DNA from: JBFJVZ01 sp041623895
Lineage (GTDB): Bacteria; Planctomycetota; Planctomycetia; Pirellulales; Pirellulaceae
Length of the DNA stretch: 48,630 nt
Assembly (NCBI GenBank): GCA_041623895.1
Contig: JBFJVZ010000003.1
Coordinates: 1 to 48,630 of the forward strand
Direction of reading: 5' to 3'
In this document: positions 8,376 to 17,043 of the stretch, one piece after another
Layout of the letters: each line of letters starts with the position of its first letter
Numbering within the stretch: the stretch's first letter is position 1
Translations under genes and position numbers: made by a program
Notes under the pieces: model-generated
Told to the model about the DNA's origin: nothing
The model's input: only the letters and a program-made list of their open reading frames with translations
Databases searched by the model: none

Positions 8376-9118
8376 TGTGGATCGAAATCAGAATCCAATT
8401 GCTGACGATCCTGATGTTGGCGGCCTGTCACGTTGCCACCGCTAATGCTCAGTTCCGGCAGAATGACTGGGTCAGCATGTGGGCCCTGAATGGCCAAAAC
8501 GAACAGCAAGTTGCCAAGCAGCTTCGTTCCGAATATCAGATGCGAATCCGAATCATCGATCGCATTTGCGAACTCGAACAGGAAAAGCAAAACAAACTGA
8601 AACTCGCTGCCGAAGCCGACATCACACGATTCCTCAGAGACGTTGCCCGCACTCGGCGAGAAGTCGACGCGCTGGAGATTGACAACAATAACGTGCAAGA
8701 GGCATGGCAGGTCGTCAGTCCGCTGGCTACACGGGTCCAAACCGGTATGTTTGGCGACGGATCATTGTTTCAAAAAGTCTTTCGGTCACTGTTGGACGAT
8801 TCGCAGCAACAGCTTTACGAAGCCCAGCTGCAACGCGACCGGCAGCGTCGCTGGGGGGCGATCACGCGAACCAATGTTGCTGACATGGAGAAAGCAACGC
8901 CGCTGCTGGGGCATCAGCGTGAAAAGCTGCTCAAACTGTTGGATGCGGTCAAAGTCCCTGAAAAGCTGAACAAACACATGGATGGTTACGTCGGCTATTT
9001 GCGACTGATTAAAGTTGATGAACAGGATTTGGCGGAGTTCTTGGACGAACACCAGCTGGCGGTCCTCCGGCAATATCAAGAACGATACCAAGGCTGGGCC
9101 AGATTGTTCGACCAATAG
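8372..9118 (+). CDS. Secreted or lipid-anchored helical protein of unknown function
   Basis: The protein has 248 residues from an ATG that overlaps the preceding TGA by four bases. The N-terminus is a signal peptide (IQLLTILMLAACHVATANAQ). It contains LAAC, which satisfies a lipobox, but cleavage after ANA is also possible, so lipoprotein status is undecided. The mature part is strongly helical and rich in Gln, Glu and Arg. It resembles its upstream neighbour in layout and in motifs such as LLGHQREKLLKLL, so the two may be distant paralogues. The stop overlaps a GTG that can start the next gene. Function unknown. Confidence 0.75.
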   Translation: MMWIEIRIQLLTILMLAACHVATANAQFRQNDWVSMWALNGQNEQQVAKQLRSEYQMRIRIIDRICELEQEKQNKLKLAAEADITRFLRDVARTRREVDALEIDNNNVQEAWQVVSPLATRVQTGMFGDGSLFQKVFRSLLDDSQQQLYEAQLQRDRQRRWGAITRTNVADMEKATPLLGHQREKLLKLLDAVKVPEKLNKHMDGYVGYLRLIKVDEQDLAEFLDEHQLAVLRQYQERYQGWARLFDQ

Positions 9119-10194
9119 TGAATGATTCCATGTGCAAGAACTCAACACATCGGCGATTGTGGCGGCGCGTCAGCGTTCTGGTTGTTGCTGTTTTCGTTTT
9201 ACTGCCGGCCAATGTCTTTGCGCAAGAATTCTCGGTGCCGCAGGGTGACGTGGTGCCCCGCGATGTCCGCGAGATGTACGATCGCGGCTTGCAATATCTG
9301 TTGAAAACACAGTCCACCGATGGCGCCTGGCAATCAGGTAGTGAGCGAGGCGCCGGGACGACAGGCCTGGCGTTGCTCGCTTTTTTGGCTTCCGGAGAGG
9401 ATCCCAACTTTGGTCCTTACAGCTCCGCAATTCGCAAGTCGGTTCGGCACATCATCAAATCCCAGCCCAAGACCACCGGGTACATGGGGCCCAGCATGTA
9501 CCACCACGGTTTCGCAATGCTGGGGCTAGCGGAGGCCTACGGCGCCGTTGACGAAACCGACTTGTGGTCCGGCGAAACCCACGCCAACCAGCGGAGCATC
9601 GGCGAGGCATTGGAGTTAGGTGTGCGTTGTGCCATCACGTCACAAAAGAAGAATCCCTACGGCGCGTGGCGTTATTCGCCTGGTGCGCGAGATGCCGACA
9701 CTTCCGTTAGCGGTGCCGTCTTGATGGGACTGTTGGCTGCCCGCAACGCTGGTATCGAAGTTCCCGATACTTCGATTGACAAAGCCATCAAGTACTTCGC
9801 CAGCATGACCGGCGGAAACGGAATCGTTGGATATTCCGGTGGTCTTGACGGTTTTGGACAGTCAATCGCCAGATCTTCGATCGCTTGCCTGGTCTTCGCG
9901 ATCAGCAAGCGGAAGGATTTAAAGCAATATAAGGCTGTTGAAAAATACGTCACCTCGAATTTGAACGAGTCGTCAGGCTGGGTCGAATATGCCAGGTACT
10001 ATCAAGCTCAGGCACTTTTCCAAGCCGACATCGATGCTTGGGAAAAATGGAACCGCGGATTGATCCGCCAGTTAAAGGCAATTCAAAAAGACGATGGAAG
10101 TTTTCAAGGTGACTTGGGCGCGGCCAATAGCACGTCGATGGCGCTGCTGGCGTTGGCGCTCAATTATCGCTTCTTGCCAATCTACGAGCGTTAG
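9118..10194 (+). CDS. Secreted alpha/alpha-toroid protein with prenyltransferase/squalene-oxidase-type repeats
   Basis: The start is GTG 9118, which overlaps the previous stop, or ATG 9130. A signal peptide follows (VSVLVVAVFVLLPANVFAQ). At least five repeats of the type helix-LLKTQxxDGAW are visible, for example GLQYLLKTQSTDGAWQSG, KKNPYGAWRYSPGA and LKAIQKDDGSFQGDLG. These are the QW-like repeats of the terpenoid-cyclase/protein-prenyltransferase toroid. In planctomycetes such exported toroid proteins are common and have no known reaction. A DxDD cyclase motif is not obvious, so squalene cyclization is not claimed. The position between LTxxQ proteins and the thioredoxin-tailed protein suggests a shared envelope role. 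Confidence 0.8.
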   Translation: MNDSMCKNSTHRRLWRRVSVLVVAVFVLLPANVFAQEFSVPQGDVVPRDVREMYDRGLQYLLKTQSTDGAWQSGSERGAGTTGLALLAFLASGEDPNFGPYSSAIRKSVRHIIKSQPKTTGYMGPSMYHHGFAMLGLAEAYGAVDETDLWSGETHANQRSIGEALELGVRCAITSQKKNPYGAWRYSPGARDADTSVSGAVLMGLLAARNAGIEVPDTSIDKAIKYFASMTGGNGIVGYSGGLDGFGQSIARSSIACLVFAISKRKDLKQYKAVEKYVTSNLNESSGWVEYARYYQAQALFQADIDAWEKWNRGLIRQLKAIQKDDGSFQGDLGAANSTSMALLALALNYRFLPIYER

Positions 10195-10195
10195 T

Positions 10196-13099
10196 ATGCG
10201 AAATCGGTTGTTCGTTCCCGGATTCATTTCCTTTCTGCTTTTGTGCCTGTACACCGTGGCCGCCACTGCGGATGCTCCGCCGCTGCGATTGTGGCTGAAA
10301 GACGGAAGTTATCTGGACGGATTTTTGCAGGCGTCGGAGCAAGAGGATTTAGTCGGTTTCAGGAGCCATCTGTTCCGACAGCCGCTGCACTTTGACGTCC
10401 GCGCGATCCGCAGTGTTGCAGGCGACATCAGCAGCAATGATCAGTTGTCAGATCATTTCTATCTGCTTGAGGGCGGAACGAGAATCGCCGGCCGGTTAAA
10501 GCAGTGGAACGATAACCACATTGTGATTGAGTCACCTTCACTGGGTGAAGTTCGCATGCAGCGCGATTTGCTGCGCTCGATCGAAGCCAGCGAAGATGGG
10601 GGCAAACGCGTTTACTCTGGGCCGCGATCACTGGATGATTGGCAGCTTATTGGCGATCAGGACAACTGGCGATTTGCGGCCGGCTCTTTGACGGCGCTCA
10701 ACAAAGGAGCCCGCGCGGTTGGTGACGTCAGCATGCCCGACAAATTCCGCTTATCGCTGGCGATGTCGTGGGAGGGCAGGGCGGATTTCGTTCTTTCGCT
10801 CGGCTGCAATCAGCCCCCACAGCCCAAACAGCAGCCGCAAGTCCCAGGCCGTCGCCGCGTTGCCGTTGTCAACGTGCCCAATGATGGAGCCGCCGTCCGC
10901 TTGGAGATGTGGGATGCGCAACTGGCGGTCGTTCGTGAAATCGGCAATCTGGCTGACATCGCCGTACTGCCGCTGGACGACGGCATCTCGCGATTCGAGA
11001 TGAGCTTTTATGTCGACCAGGTCGCAGGCTTGGTCGCCGTGTATTCATCCAGGGGCCGTTTGCTGGAGAAGATTCAGGTGGCCGATGATAAGGGCAAGCC
11101 GCGGAAGTACGCGATGCTGGAAAACCACGGCAAGCAAGTCAGCCTCGATCGCTTTGATGTTTTCTCTTGGGACGGACATTTGCCCAGCTCAACCGAGTAT
11201 CCGGAGAGTTATGTACTGGATACATCTGAAAAAGTCTTCCGCGGCGATATCCAGGGATTCGATCCCCAGACGGGAATGTTGCAGCTTCAGGATCAGCAGG
11301 GGGAAGCTACCGAGCTGGCCTTGTCACAACTCCGGCGCGTCGTCATCACTCCAGCCGCCGGCGAGGGCGTGGATCCTGAACCGGGTGGACAAGACACAAC
11401 GGATGCTGCCGACCGTTCGCGGTTGATTGAGGTCGAGTTTGCTGATAGCAGCCGGGTCATCGGAACCATGGCCGCTTCAGCCGCCGGGAACTTTGTCTTT
11501 CGTGCCCCGGGTGTCGCGGGTGACATGACGTGTGAGGTCGGCCGTGTGGTCGCAATTATCGGCTCGGAAACGCGATTCACCGCAGAAGATTTGCCGGGCG
11601 TTGCCGGTACGATTTCGGGCGACTCGGTTAGCCTGAAAGGCTGCCTGATTGATAATCCGAATCCCCAAGGTGATGCCGTGTTGATTTGGCGGCCCTGGGC
11701 GAGCGCCACGGCCAGCCCATTATCGGCATCTGCGGGCGGCGTCATCCGCTATCCCAAGCCGAAACGAAATACTCAAGTTCGGGTCAAGCCGGCGGTACCA
11801 ATACAACAGCCATCAGGACTTGGCGAATTGCTGGGCGGTATCTTCGGCGGTCCGGGCGTTGGCGCAAAACCGCCGGCAGCCAAACAAGATGGCAAGCCAG
11901 CAGCGAGCAACACCAAAACGTTCGAGATCGTCTTTAGAACAGGCGATACGGTCGATGGTGTTGTTGACCAGATCGATGATCAAGGAGTCAAGTTTCAGTC
12001 GGACGAAACGACAACCAAGTTCGTGGCCCACGAAAAAATGGATTCTCTGGTTTTGAATACAACGGTCGGCAGGGTCAATTTTGACGACGATAAAATGAAA
12101 CGTCTGATGACCGTGCCGCGATCGATGAAGAATGATCCGCCGACACATCTATTCCTGGCCAGAACGGGCGATTATTTGCGCGGTCGCTTGCTGAGCGTTG
12201 ATGACGAAACGGTACGCGTCGAAGTCCGCTTAGAGGTAAAAGAAATCCCCAGATCCAAGATTGCCCGCATCATTTGGTTGCACGATCGGCCTTGGCTGGA
12301 AAAGGAAGCGAAGGGTGAAGCCGGGGATCAGGAAGCTGAGCAGTCGGAAAACGCCGACAAGCTGTTCCTGGTGCATGCCGTCCGGCCCGATAAACGGGGT
12401 GTCACTTTTCAGCCCAAAAAAGTCGTCGACGGAAAACTGACTGGCGAAAGCGAGTTGTTGGGCGAGTGTAGCGTCAGTCTCGATGGCATCGAATCACTGC
12501 TCTTTGGTAAGGACGTGGGTTTGGTTGCGTTGAAGATGCGCAAAGAATCTTGGCAGCTTTCGCTGGCCACGTTGCCAAAGGCTTACCAGGAAACCGCCGA
12601 TGGCGAAGGGCCGGCGATGGGATTGCAGTCGCCTCTGGTGGGGCGAGAAGCGCCGGGAATTCAACTCGATACGATCGACGGGGATGCATTCGATTTGGAC
12701 CAATTACGGGGCAAAGTCGTGGTGCTCGACTTCTGGGCCAGTTGGTGCGGCCCCTGCATCCAAACCATGCCGGAGGTCGATCGCATCGTCGAGGAACTAG
12801 GCGATGAGGACGTCCGGTTGGTTGCCGTCAATCTTCAGGATTCGATCGAGCGGGCCAGGCTGGCGGTCGAGCGAATGCAGCTGCAAGCAACCGTGATCAT
12901 GGATGTCGATGGCGAAGCGGGCCGCTACTACGACGCCCGCGCGATACCGCAAACCGTGATCATCGGCCGCGACGGCAAGATCACTCATCTGTTCGTCGGC
13001 GGCGGCTCAAAATTCCTGGATCAATTCGCCACGGCACTCAAAGGCGTCGTCGCCGGAGAAGACGCGGCGGCAGCAGCGGGCGAGAAAGAATCAAGCTGA
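10196..13099 (+). CDS. Secreted repeat protein with a C-terminal TlpA-like thioredoxin domain
   Basis: ATG 10196 lies one base after the previous stop and gives 967 residues. An open frame reaches back to 10094 but overlaps the toroid gene and adds no signal peptide. From 10196 the N-terminus is a clear signal peptide (FISFLLLCLYTVAATADA). About six short beta-rich repeats follow, each opening with a pattern like L.DG..L.G.L (LWLKDGSYLDGFLQ, LLEGGTRIAGRLKQ, LFLARTGDYLRGRLL), each about 40-50 residues and perhaps SH3-like barrels. The last 160 residues are a thioredoxin/TlpA domain with WASWCGPC at about 847-854 and a cis-Pro region (ARAIPQTVI). It should act as a periplasmic thiol-disulfide protein. 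It is a possible redox partner for the UPGC/CxxC site of the 4138 gene; that link is inference. Confidence 0.85.
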   Translation: MRNRLFVPGFISFLLLCLYTVAATADAPPLRLWLKDGSYLDGFLQASEQEDLVGFRSHLFRQPLHFDVRAIRSVAGDISSNDQLSDHFYLLEGGTRIAGRLKQWNDNHIVIESPSLGEVRMQRDLLRSIEASEDGGKRVYSGPRSLDDWQLIGDQDNWRFAAGSLTALNKGARAVGDVSMPDKFRLSLAMSWEGRADFVLSLGCNQPPQPKQQPQVPGRRRVAVVNVPNDGAAVRLEMWDAQLAVVREIGNLADIAVLPLDDGISRFEMSFYVDQVAGLVAVYSSRGRLLEKIQVADDKGKPRKYAMLENHGKQVSLDRFDVFSWDGHLPSSTEYPESYVLDTSEKVFRGDIQGFDPQTGMLQLQDQQGEATELALSQLRRVVITPAAGEGVDPEPGGQDTTDAADRSRLIEVEFADSSRVIGTMAASAAGNFVFRAPGVAGDMTCEVGRVVAIIGSETRFTAEDLPGVAGTISGDSVSLKGCLIDNPNPQGDAVLIWRPWASATASPLSASAGGVIRYPKPKRNTQVRVKPAVPIQQPSGLGELLGGIFGGPGVGAKPPAAKQDGKPAASNTKTFEIVFRTGDTVDGVVDQIDDQGVKFQSDETTTKFVAHEKMDSLVLNTTVGRVNFDDDKMKRLMTVPRSMKNDPPTHLFLARTGDYLRGRLLSVDDETVRVEVRLEVKEIPRSKIARIIWLHDRPWLEKEAKGEAGDQEAEQSENADKLFLVHAVRPDKRGVTFQPKKVVDGKLTGESELLGECSVSLDGIESLLFGKDVGLVALKMRKESWQLSLATLPKAYQETADGEGPAMGLQSPLVGREAPGIQLDTIDGDAFDLDQLRGKVVVLDFWASWCGPCIQTMPEVDRIVEELGDEDVRLVAVNLQDSIERARLAVERMQLQATVIMDVDGEAGRYYDARAIPQTVIIGRDGKITHLFVGGGSKFLDQFATALKGVVAGEDAAAAAGEKESS

Positions 13100-13210
13100 A
13101 GGGTACTTGCTACTGGGAACTTGACCATCAACCGCGGATGCTCGGTAATGTTGGTCGATCGTTGGCAATGTGAATTCACTTGGCCACTTTGATTTGGAGT
13201 TAGTGCGTTT

Positions 13211-13783
13211 GTGGACGCCGAATCATTCCAGCGTGAGGCAGGCAGCTACGGTGTTGACTGGACAGTCAATTTTGTTGAAGCACCGATGGACGCTGTCTCG
13301 GATGCCTACGCAAACTTCCGAAAGTGTGATATCGCTCGCAGTGCTTCGATTGGCAGTGCAGATTCCGTTCAGCTACCACCTGTTGGCGTCATCGTTCAGC
13401 CCACTGACACGGAATGGATCATCCTGTTCCACCAATGGAGTCGATTTGCCGAGTTCCCGATTCTCTCTGGGATCAACGCCAGAACCATGGAATTTGGAGG
13501 TTCGGACGGCAGTCCGGCACACACCTGCAATCTATTCACACCGTCCCGGCCCGTCGTCCGCTACCGGGTTGGAAGCGTGGCGGATGACGACAACGAATAC
13601 TTCGACGTGTGCGGCACAGCGAAGTCCTCGCGTCCGAAAATCAGAGTGGTCAGTAGCTACGGGGGCGTGTTCGACCATTACGGGATTAGACCGGTTTTCG
13701 TCTACTTGGATGAACGCCGTCAAGTTGTCACGACCGCAGAGGAACGTGACGAAATCGTGCGAGTCGACGTTGCAGTCCTGTAG
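13211..13783 (+). CDS. Hypothetical protein, cytosolic, possibly from a variable cassette
   Basis: A GTG start preceded by GGAG about 11 bases upstream gives 190 residues with no signal peptide or membrane segment. The sequence is well mixed, with Trp, Tyr and Phe residues (DTEWIILFHQWSRF, SYGGVFDHYGIRPVFVYLDE), as in a folded globular domain. This frame was preferred to the longer overlapping one (13170-13835), which is Ser/Arg-rich and lacks a sensible composition. I do not recognise the family. It lies between conserved operons next to two other orphan genes, a setting typical of small accessory or immunity-like genes. No function is proposed. Confidence 0.6.
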   Translation: MDAESFQREAGSYGVDWTVNFVEAPMDAVSDAYANFRKCDIARSASIGSADSVQLPPVGVIVQPTDTEWIILFHQWSRFAEFPILSGINARTMEFGGSDGSPAHTCNLFTPSRPVVRYRVGSVADDDNEYFDVCGTAKSSRPKIRVVSSYGGVFDHYGIRPVFVYLDERRQVVTTAEERDEIVRVDVAVL

Positions 13784-13962
13784 ACGTCCTTTAGACCTTA
13801 GTGGCAGCCGTGTTGGATTTGCCCGTAATGGTTGAGCTGCCGATTGTCGCCATCAAGTATTTCTCATCAAGCGGTAATTCTGCCGGCGTAGTTTGCGCTT
13901 TTTTTTTCGGTTCGATGCGATCTATGATTTGGAATGCCTATCAGTGACCGTTTCGGCATAAC

Positions 13963-13968
13963 AAGGAG
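13963..13968 (+). promoter_or_regulatory. Strong Shine-Dalgarno sequence
   Basis: AAGGAG lies six bases before ATG 13975. It is among the clearest ribosome-binding sites in a window where most genes lack one, and it fixes the start of the following gene. Confidence 0.7.
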
Positions 13969-13974
13969 ATCAAG

Positions 13975-14523
13975 ATGAGAATCGGCGTTGTCGTCATCCT
14001 TGTTGCTGTATTATTTCTCCTAGTCTTTCTTTTTCGCCCGTCTGCCCAAACGAACGGCGCAACGGCGGCCGAACTCACGTTGATGATCACAAACGTCAGA
14101 GGCTACGACCATTCGGTGTTGGAACTGGAAGGCGAGAACAAAGGTGAGGAAGTTCGATTTGCGTTAATCGCCTGTGACTTGCGGGTGGACAATCAAACGG
14201 GTGTGGACCTTGTGGTGCTGTCAAATTTTCACAGCGCCTTGGACTATTTCACGCTCGAACTGTTGCGGGACGGCGAGGTAGTAACAGCCGTTGACTACAT
14301 CAACCACTTGTCGCCAACAAGCCCAGCGGCTCAGCCCTTCGTGCTCAGGCAGGGTAAGACAAGAACGCAATTACGTTTTCCGGTTCGACTGCCGCCAAAA
14401 GACTGGACAAGCCTTCAAGCAAGGCTTGTCGGTGTGTTCCCCGGCAGCAAATTCAATGCTGCAGTGGTATCCAACACTACAGAAATTCAACGCGTCGATC
14501 AGCTTGATGAAACACGATCATGA
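13975..14523 (+). CDS. Membrane-anchored hypothetical protein
   Basis: The protein has 182 residues and starts at an ATG with a strong ribosome-binding site. Residues 4-20 (GVVVILVAVLFLLVFLF) form a single hydrophobic segment, an uncleaved anchor or signal peptide. A beta-rich domain of about 150 residues follows (LTLMITNVRGYDHSVLEL, VRFALIACDLRVDNQTG). The pattern resembles an Ig-like or C2-like exported domain, but I do not recognise the family. Its neighbours are also orphans. Function unknown. Confidence 0.75.
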   Translation: MRIGVVVILVAVLFLLVFLFRPSAQTNGATAAELTLMITNVRGYDHSVLELEGENKGEEVRFALIACDLRVDNQTGVDLVVLSNFHSALDYFTLELLRDGEVVTAVDYINHLSPTSPAAQPFVLRQGKTRTQLRFPVRLPPKDWTSLQARLVGVFPGSKFNAAVVSNTTEIQRVDQLDETRS

Positions 14524-14709
14524 TCGGTTTTTATCGGTTTCCCCTCTGGTTCAGCGGATTGAACACACTATTCAATGCGCGACCAGGCCAAGTGGTCTGC
14601 CAGGCGGCGAACCAGCCTGCGTTCCCTTGTTTGGTATTGGTCGTATTGACCGACGCTGATCTGTATCATGCTGGTAGGAGCCAACCACCGTCCCAATTGA
14701 GGAACATCC

Positions 14710-15309
14710 ATGAGTGACACAGAGATTCAGTCCGCTTCAGCAGATCTGGCCGAGGAAATTGTTGAATGCATGAGCGGTGTGCGAGAGGCGGCCGGCGCAG
14801 GATCGCGCGTGTACGCGGTTGTCTTGGTTGTACTGGACGATTTCAGCGACGTTCAAGCTTATGCGAACACGGAAGAGCATTTTGCTGAAACCGGAGGTTC
14901 CGACACCGACCGCTGGTACTTCGGCGAGTTTTGGTCGGAAGGTATTCCGGTCGAGTTTGATGCATTGACAGAACACCTGGGTGAGGTCGAAGACTGGGAT
15001 GAGGACGAAGAACCCGAGAACAGCAATGCAGTCGATTGGCTGGTCGCGATGACTCACGCCATGCGACAGGCAAAGGCTCAAGGTGCTTTTAATTTTGATG
15101 GTCAAGAGGCAATCGTCTATTGCAGCATGGTCGATAGTCTCAATGCGATCTGGCTGGAAGATGTATCAGCACGTTTCCTGAACGATCCCGAGTCTTACGC
15201 TGCGGCGGCCCCCGGAATCAAGGCGGCGTCGTCCGACTGGTACCAGTCCGGTGGTAATGAAGGATCGCCAGCGCTTCGGGCTGCTTACGAATCGCGGCTG
15301 AGCGTTTAG
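14710..15309 (+). CDS. DUF4303-like protein
   Basis: The ATG is preceded by GAGG about eight bases upstream and gives 199 residues. It is cytosolic, very acidic in the middle (EDWDEDEEPEN), and has a pattern reminiscent of DUF4303 proteins (VYAVVLVVLDDFSDVQAYAN, TEEHFAETGG, DRWYFGEFWSEG). DUF4303 members often sit in immunity or polymorphic-toxin neighbourhoods; that is family knowledge, and no toxin gene is visible here. An ankyrin-like remnant follows in the same frame right after the stop. The assignment is by eye; a profile search would settle it. Confidence 0.65.
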   Translation: MSDTEIQSASADLAEEIVECMSGVREAAGAGSRVYAVVLVVLDDFSDVQAYANTEEHFAETGGSDTDRWYFGEFWSEGIPVEFDALTEHLGEVEDWDEDEEPENSNAVDWLVAMTHAMRQAKAQGAFNFDGQEAIVYCSMVDSLNAIWLEDVSARFLNDPESYAAAAPGIKAASSDWYQSGGNEGSPALRAAYESRLSV

Positions 15310-15333
15310 AGAGCTCAAGGAATTCATGCCATA

Positions 15334-15453
15334 GATCAAACTGCGCTAATGATTGGTGCACGTTGTGGTTTCCTTGATGGCGTCAAGGTGCTCGTCAGTA
15401 ATGGTGCTGATCTAGAGCTGACCTGTAAATTGCCTTGTCGACGGTCATCTTGA
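15334..15453 (+). pseudogene. Ankyrin-repeat remnant
   Basis: Starting at 15334 the sequence reads DQTALMIGARCGFLDGVKVL and then VSNGADLELTCKLP, a full ankyrin unit (D-TAL--A---G--D-VK-L---GADL). A stop follows at 15451-15453. There is no start codon with a ribosome-binding site. The frame is the same as that of the preceding DUF4303-like gene, separated only by its TAG and eight codons. This looks like the eroded end of a longer ankyrin protein, or a C-terminal domain cut off by a stop codon. The last bases overlap the end of the minus-strand gene. Confidence 0.5.
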
Positions 15454-16911
15454 TGGCTGCGCCGCGGTAGCGTCATTAACCGGTTCTGTTTTCAGCGCCA
15501 GCTGCTTTGGCTGGTGTGAATCGATGGTGACCGAAACCTCACCCGGACCCAACGGTTGGTTGGGCGAATCGAACTTCAAATCCGGATGCTGCAACACCAG
15601 CGAATTCGCTTTTCCCAACGGCAGACCACTGAGGGTCGCTGTTCCGTTTTCGATGGGCTGGGCGACGAACGGCAGCCGACTGTATTCTCGCGAAAACGCT
15701 TGCTTCTGTTTGTCTCTGGGGAGGAGTTGATTTTCGATCAGGTCGATCGAGTTGTATCGCATCCCCAGCAGCGTCGATCCACCTTTGTAATACTTTTGGT
15801 TTGGCCAGCTGGAAACCGTGCCGCCGTTCAGCGGCTGACCATCCGGGTCACTGATGGTCAAATCGATCGTGCCGGTGCGTTCCATCTCCACGGTCACTTC
15901 CATTTTGTCTGATTCAATCGGAAACAGCTGTCCCATCACGAAGAACAATTGTCCCGGTATGGTCGTTTTGGAAAGCCAGCCGTCACAAAGGGCGATGATT
16001 TGAAGCTCACCGCTGCTTGGAATCGACTTTAGCTCAAACGTACCGTCATCGGCGATTGGTTCCCATTGCACCCAGGTCAGCGATGGATTTTCTTTGTCCC
16101 AAGAATTGTTCGCCGGCTTCGGGGCCGTTGTCGTCACCACGTATCCATGGTTCACCGGACGCGGGACGTTGTCGGACAGCTTGCCGTTAACCTGCGTGCC
16201 AGGCTTGAGAGGAATGTTGCGAATCTTGACTGCCTGGCTGGGGCGAACACGAAGCGGCAACACGGTGCTGAATAACGTGATTCCATTATCTTGCGGTTTC
16301 ACCAGCATGGTTTGCCACGTTCCATCGCTGGCACTGCCGGTGTGGCGGCCGCCGTTGTTGTCATCGGCCCAAATTTCCGGTGCCAACGGACCGGCAATCA
16401 TGACTCCAAAGTCGCTCATCCGCTCGCCGTTTTCATCAACAGCGGAAAGTTGGATCTCACAGCCCTTCTTCAGCGTGACTTCCGCGACCTGGGGACCAAG
16501 ATCAAAGTGCACGACCTCGCTGACAAAGCTTGCATGCTTGACCGAGAACGTCACCAGCGACGTCGTTAATGTTTTGGGTGCTTGATAGACATTGGCTGGA
16601 TACTTGACAACGGCTTTGCCGTTTTCGCTGCTGTAGACAGGTCTGGGCGGTCCCAGCTTTTCTTCATTCCAGTAGCCGTGGCCACCTTCTTCCCGCATCC
16701 GCATCGCGTAAACCATCACCGCAGCGCCAGCGACCGGATTGCCTTGATCGTCATTCAGCTGAACGACCAATTCGGTCAGCGAATCGCGGTCGATCGTCTC
16801 CAAGTCGGCGGGAGGATCGGCCGACGCCAGGTTCCCCAGTACGAGAACCAGCGCCAATAAGCCTAAGATCACGATTCGTTCGAGTGCCGAGATACCCATG
16901 CCACGACTCAC
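15445..16911 (-). CDS. Secreted protein with carboxypeptidase-regulatory-like domains
   Basis: The start is GTG 16911 or ATG 16899; both lead into a signal peptide (IVILGLLALVLVLGNLASA), for about 488 residues. The mature part contains beta-sandwich modules of the transthyretin/carboxypeptidase-regulatory type, recognised by phrases like LVVQLNDDQGNPVAGAAVMV and IDLTISDPDGQPLNGG. No catalytic domain is apparent. Such proteins are abundant in planctomycetes and are thought to sit in the periplasm or on the cell surface. The gene is transcribed alone and against the orphan genes. Function unknown. Confidence 0.75.
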   Translation of the reverse strand: MSRGMGISALERIVILGLLALVLVLGNLASADPPADLETIDRDSLTELVVQLNDDQGNPVAGAAVMVYAMRMREEGGHGYWNEEKLGPPRPVYSSENGKAVVKYPANVYQAPKTLTTSLVTFSVKHASFVSEVVHFDLGPQVAEVTLKKGCEIQLSAVDENGERMSDFGVMIAGPLAPEIWADDNNGGRHTGSASDGTWQTMLVKPQDNGITLFSTVLPLRVRPSQAVKIRNIPLKPGTQVNGKLSDNVPRPVNHGYVVTTTAPKPANNSWDKENPSLTWVQWEPIADDGTFELKSIPSSGELQIIALCDGWLSKTTIPGQLFFVMGQLFPIESDKMEVTVEMERTGTIDLTISDPDGQPLNGGTVSSWPNQKYYKGGSTLLGMRYNSIDLIENQLLPRDKQKQAFSREYSRLPFVAQPIENGTATLSGLPLGKANSLVLQHPDLKFDSPNQPLGPGEVSVTIDSHQPKQLALKTEPVNDATAAQPSR

Positions 16912-17043
16912 GCTCAGGAGTACTTGTTGCCGATCAAGACAATCATATCGGAAATCTTTCGCTGCGCCGCAGTCCCTTCGATTGCTGGCGGGGCGGACGT
17001 CGTGACCACCTCGCGTGTTGCGAGATCGCCTGCACGGTGCAAA

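Noticed and set aside
13170..13835. 221-codon plus-strand frame overlapping 13211-13783
   Set aside because: It is Ser/Arg-rich with no domain-like pattern. The 13211 frame has balanced composition and a better ribosome-binding site.
13884..13910. T-run after a weak stem as a terminator
   Set aside because: The stem has only about three pairs. The T-run alone is not evidence for termination.
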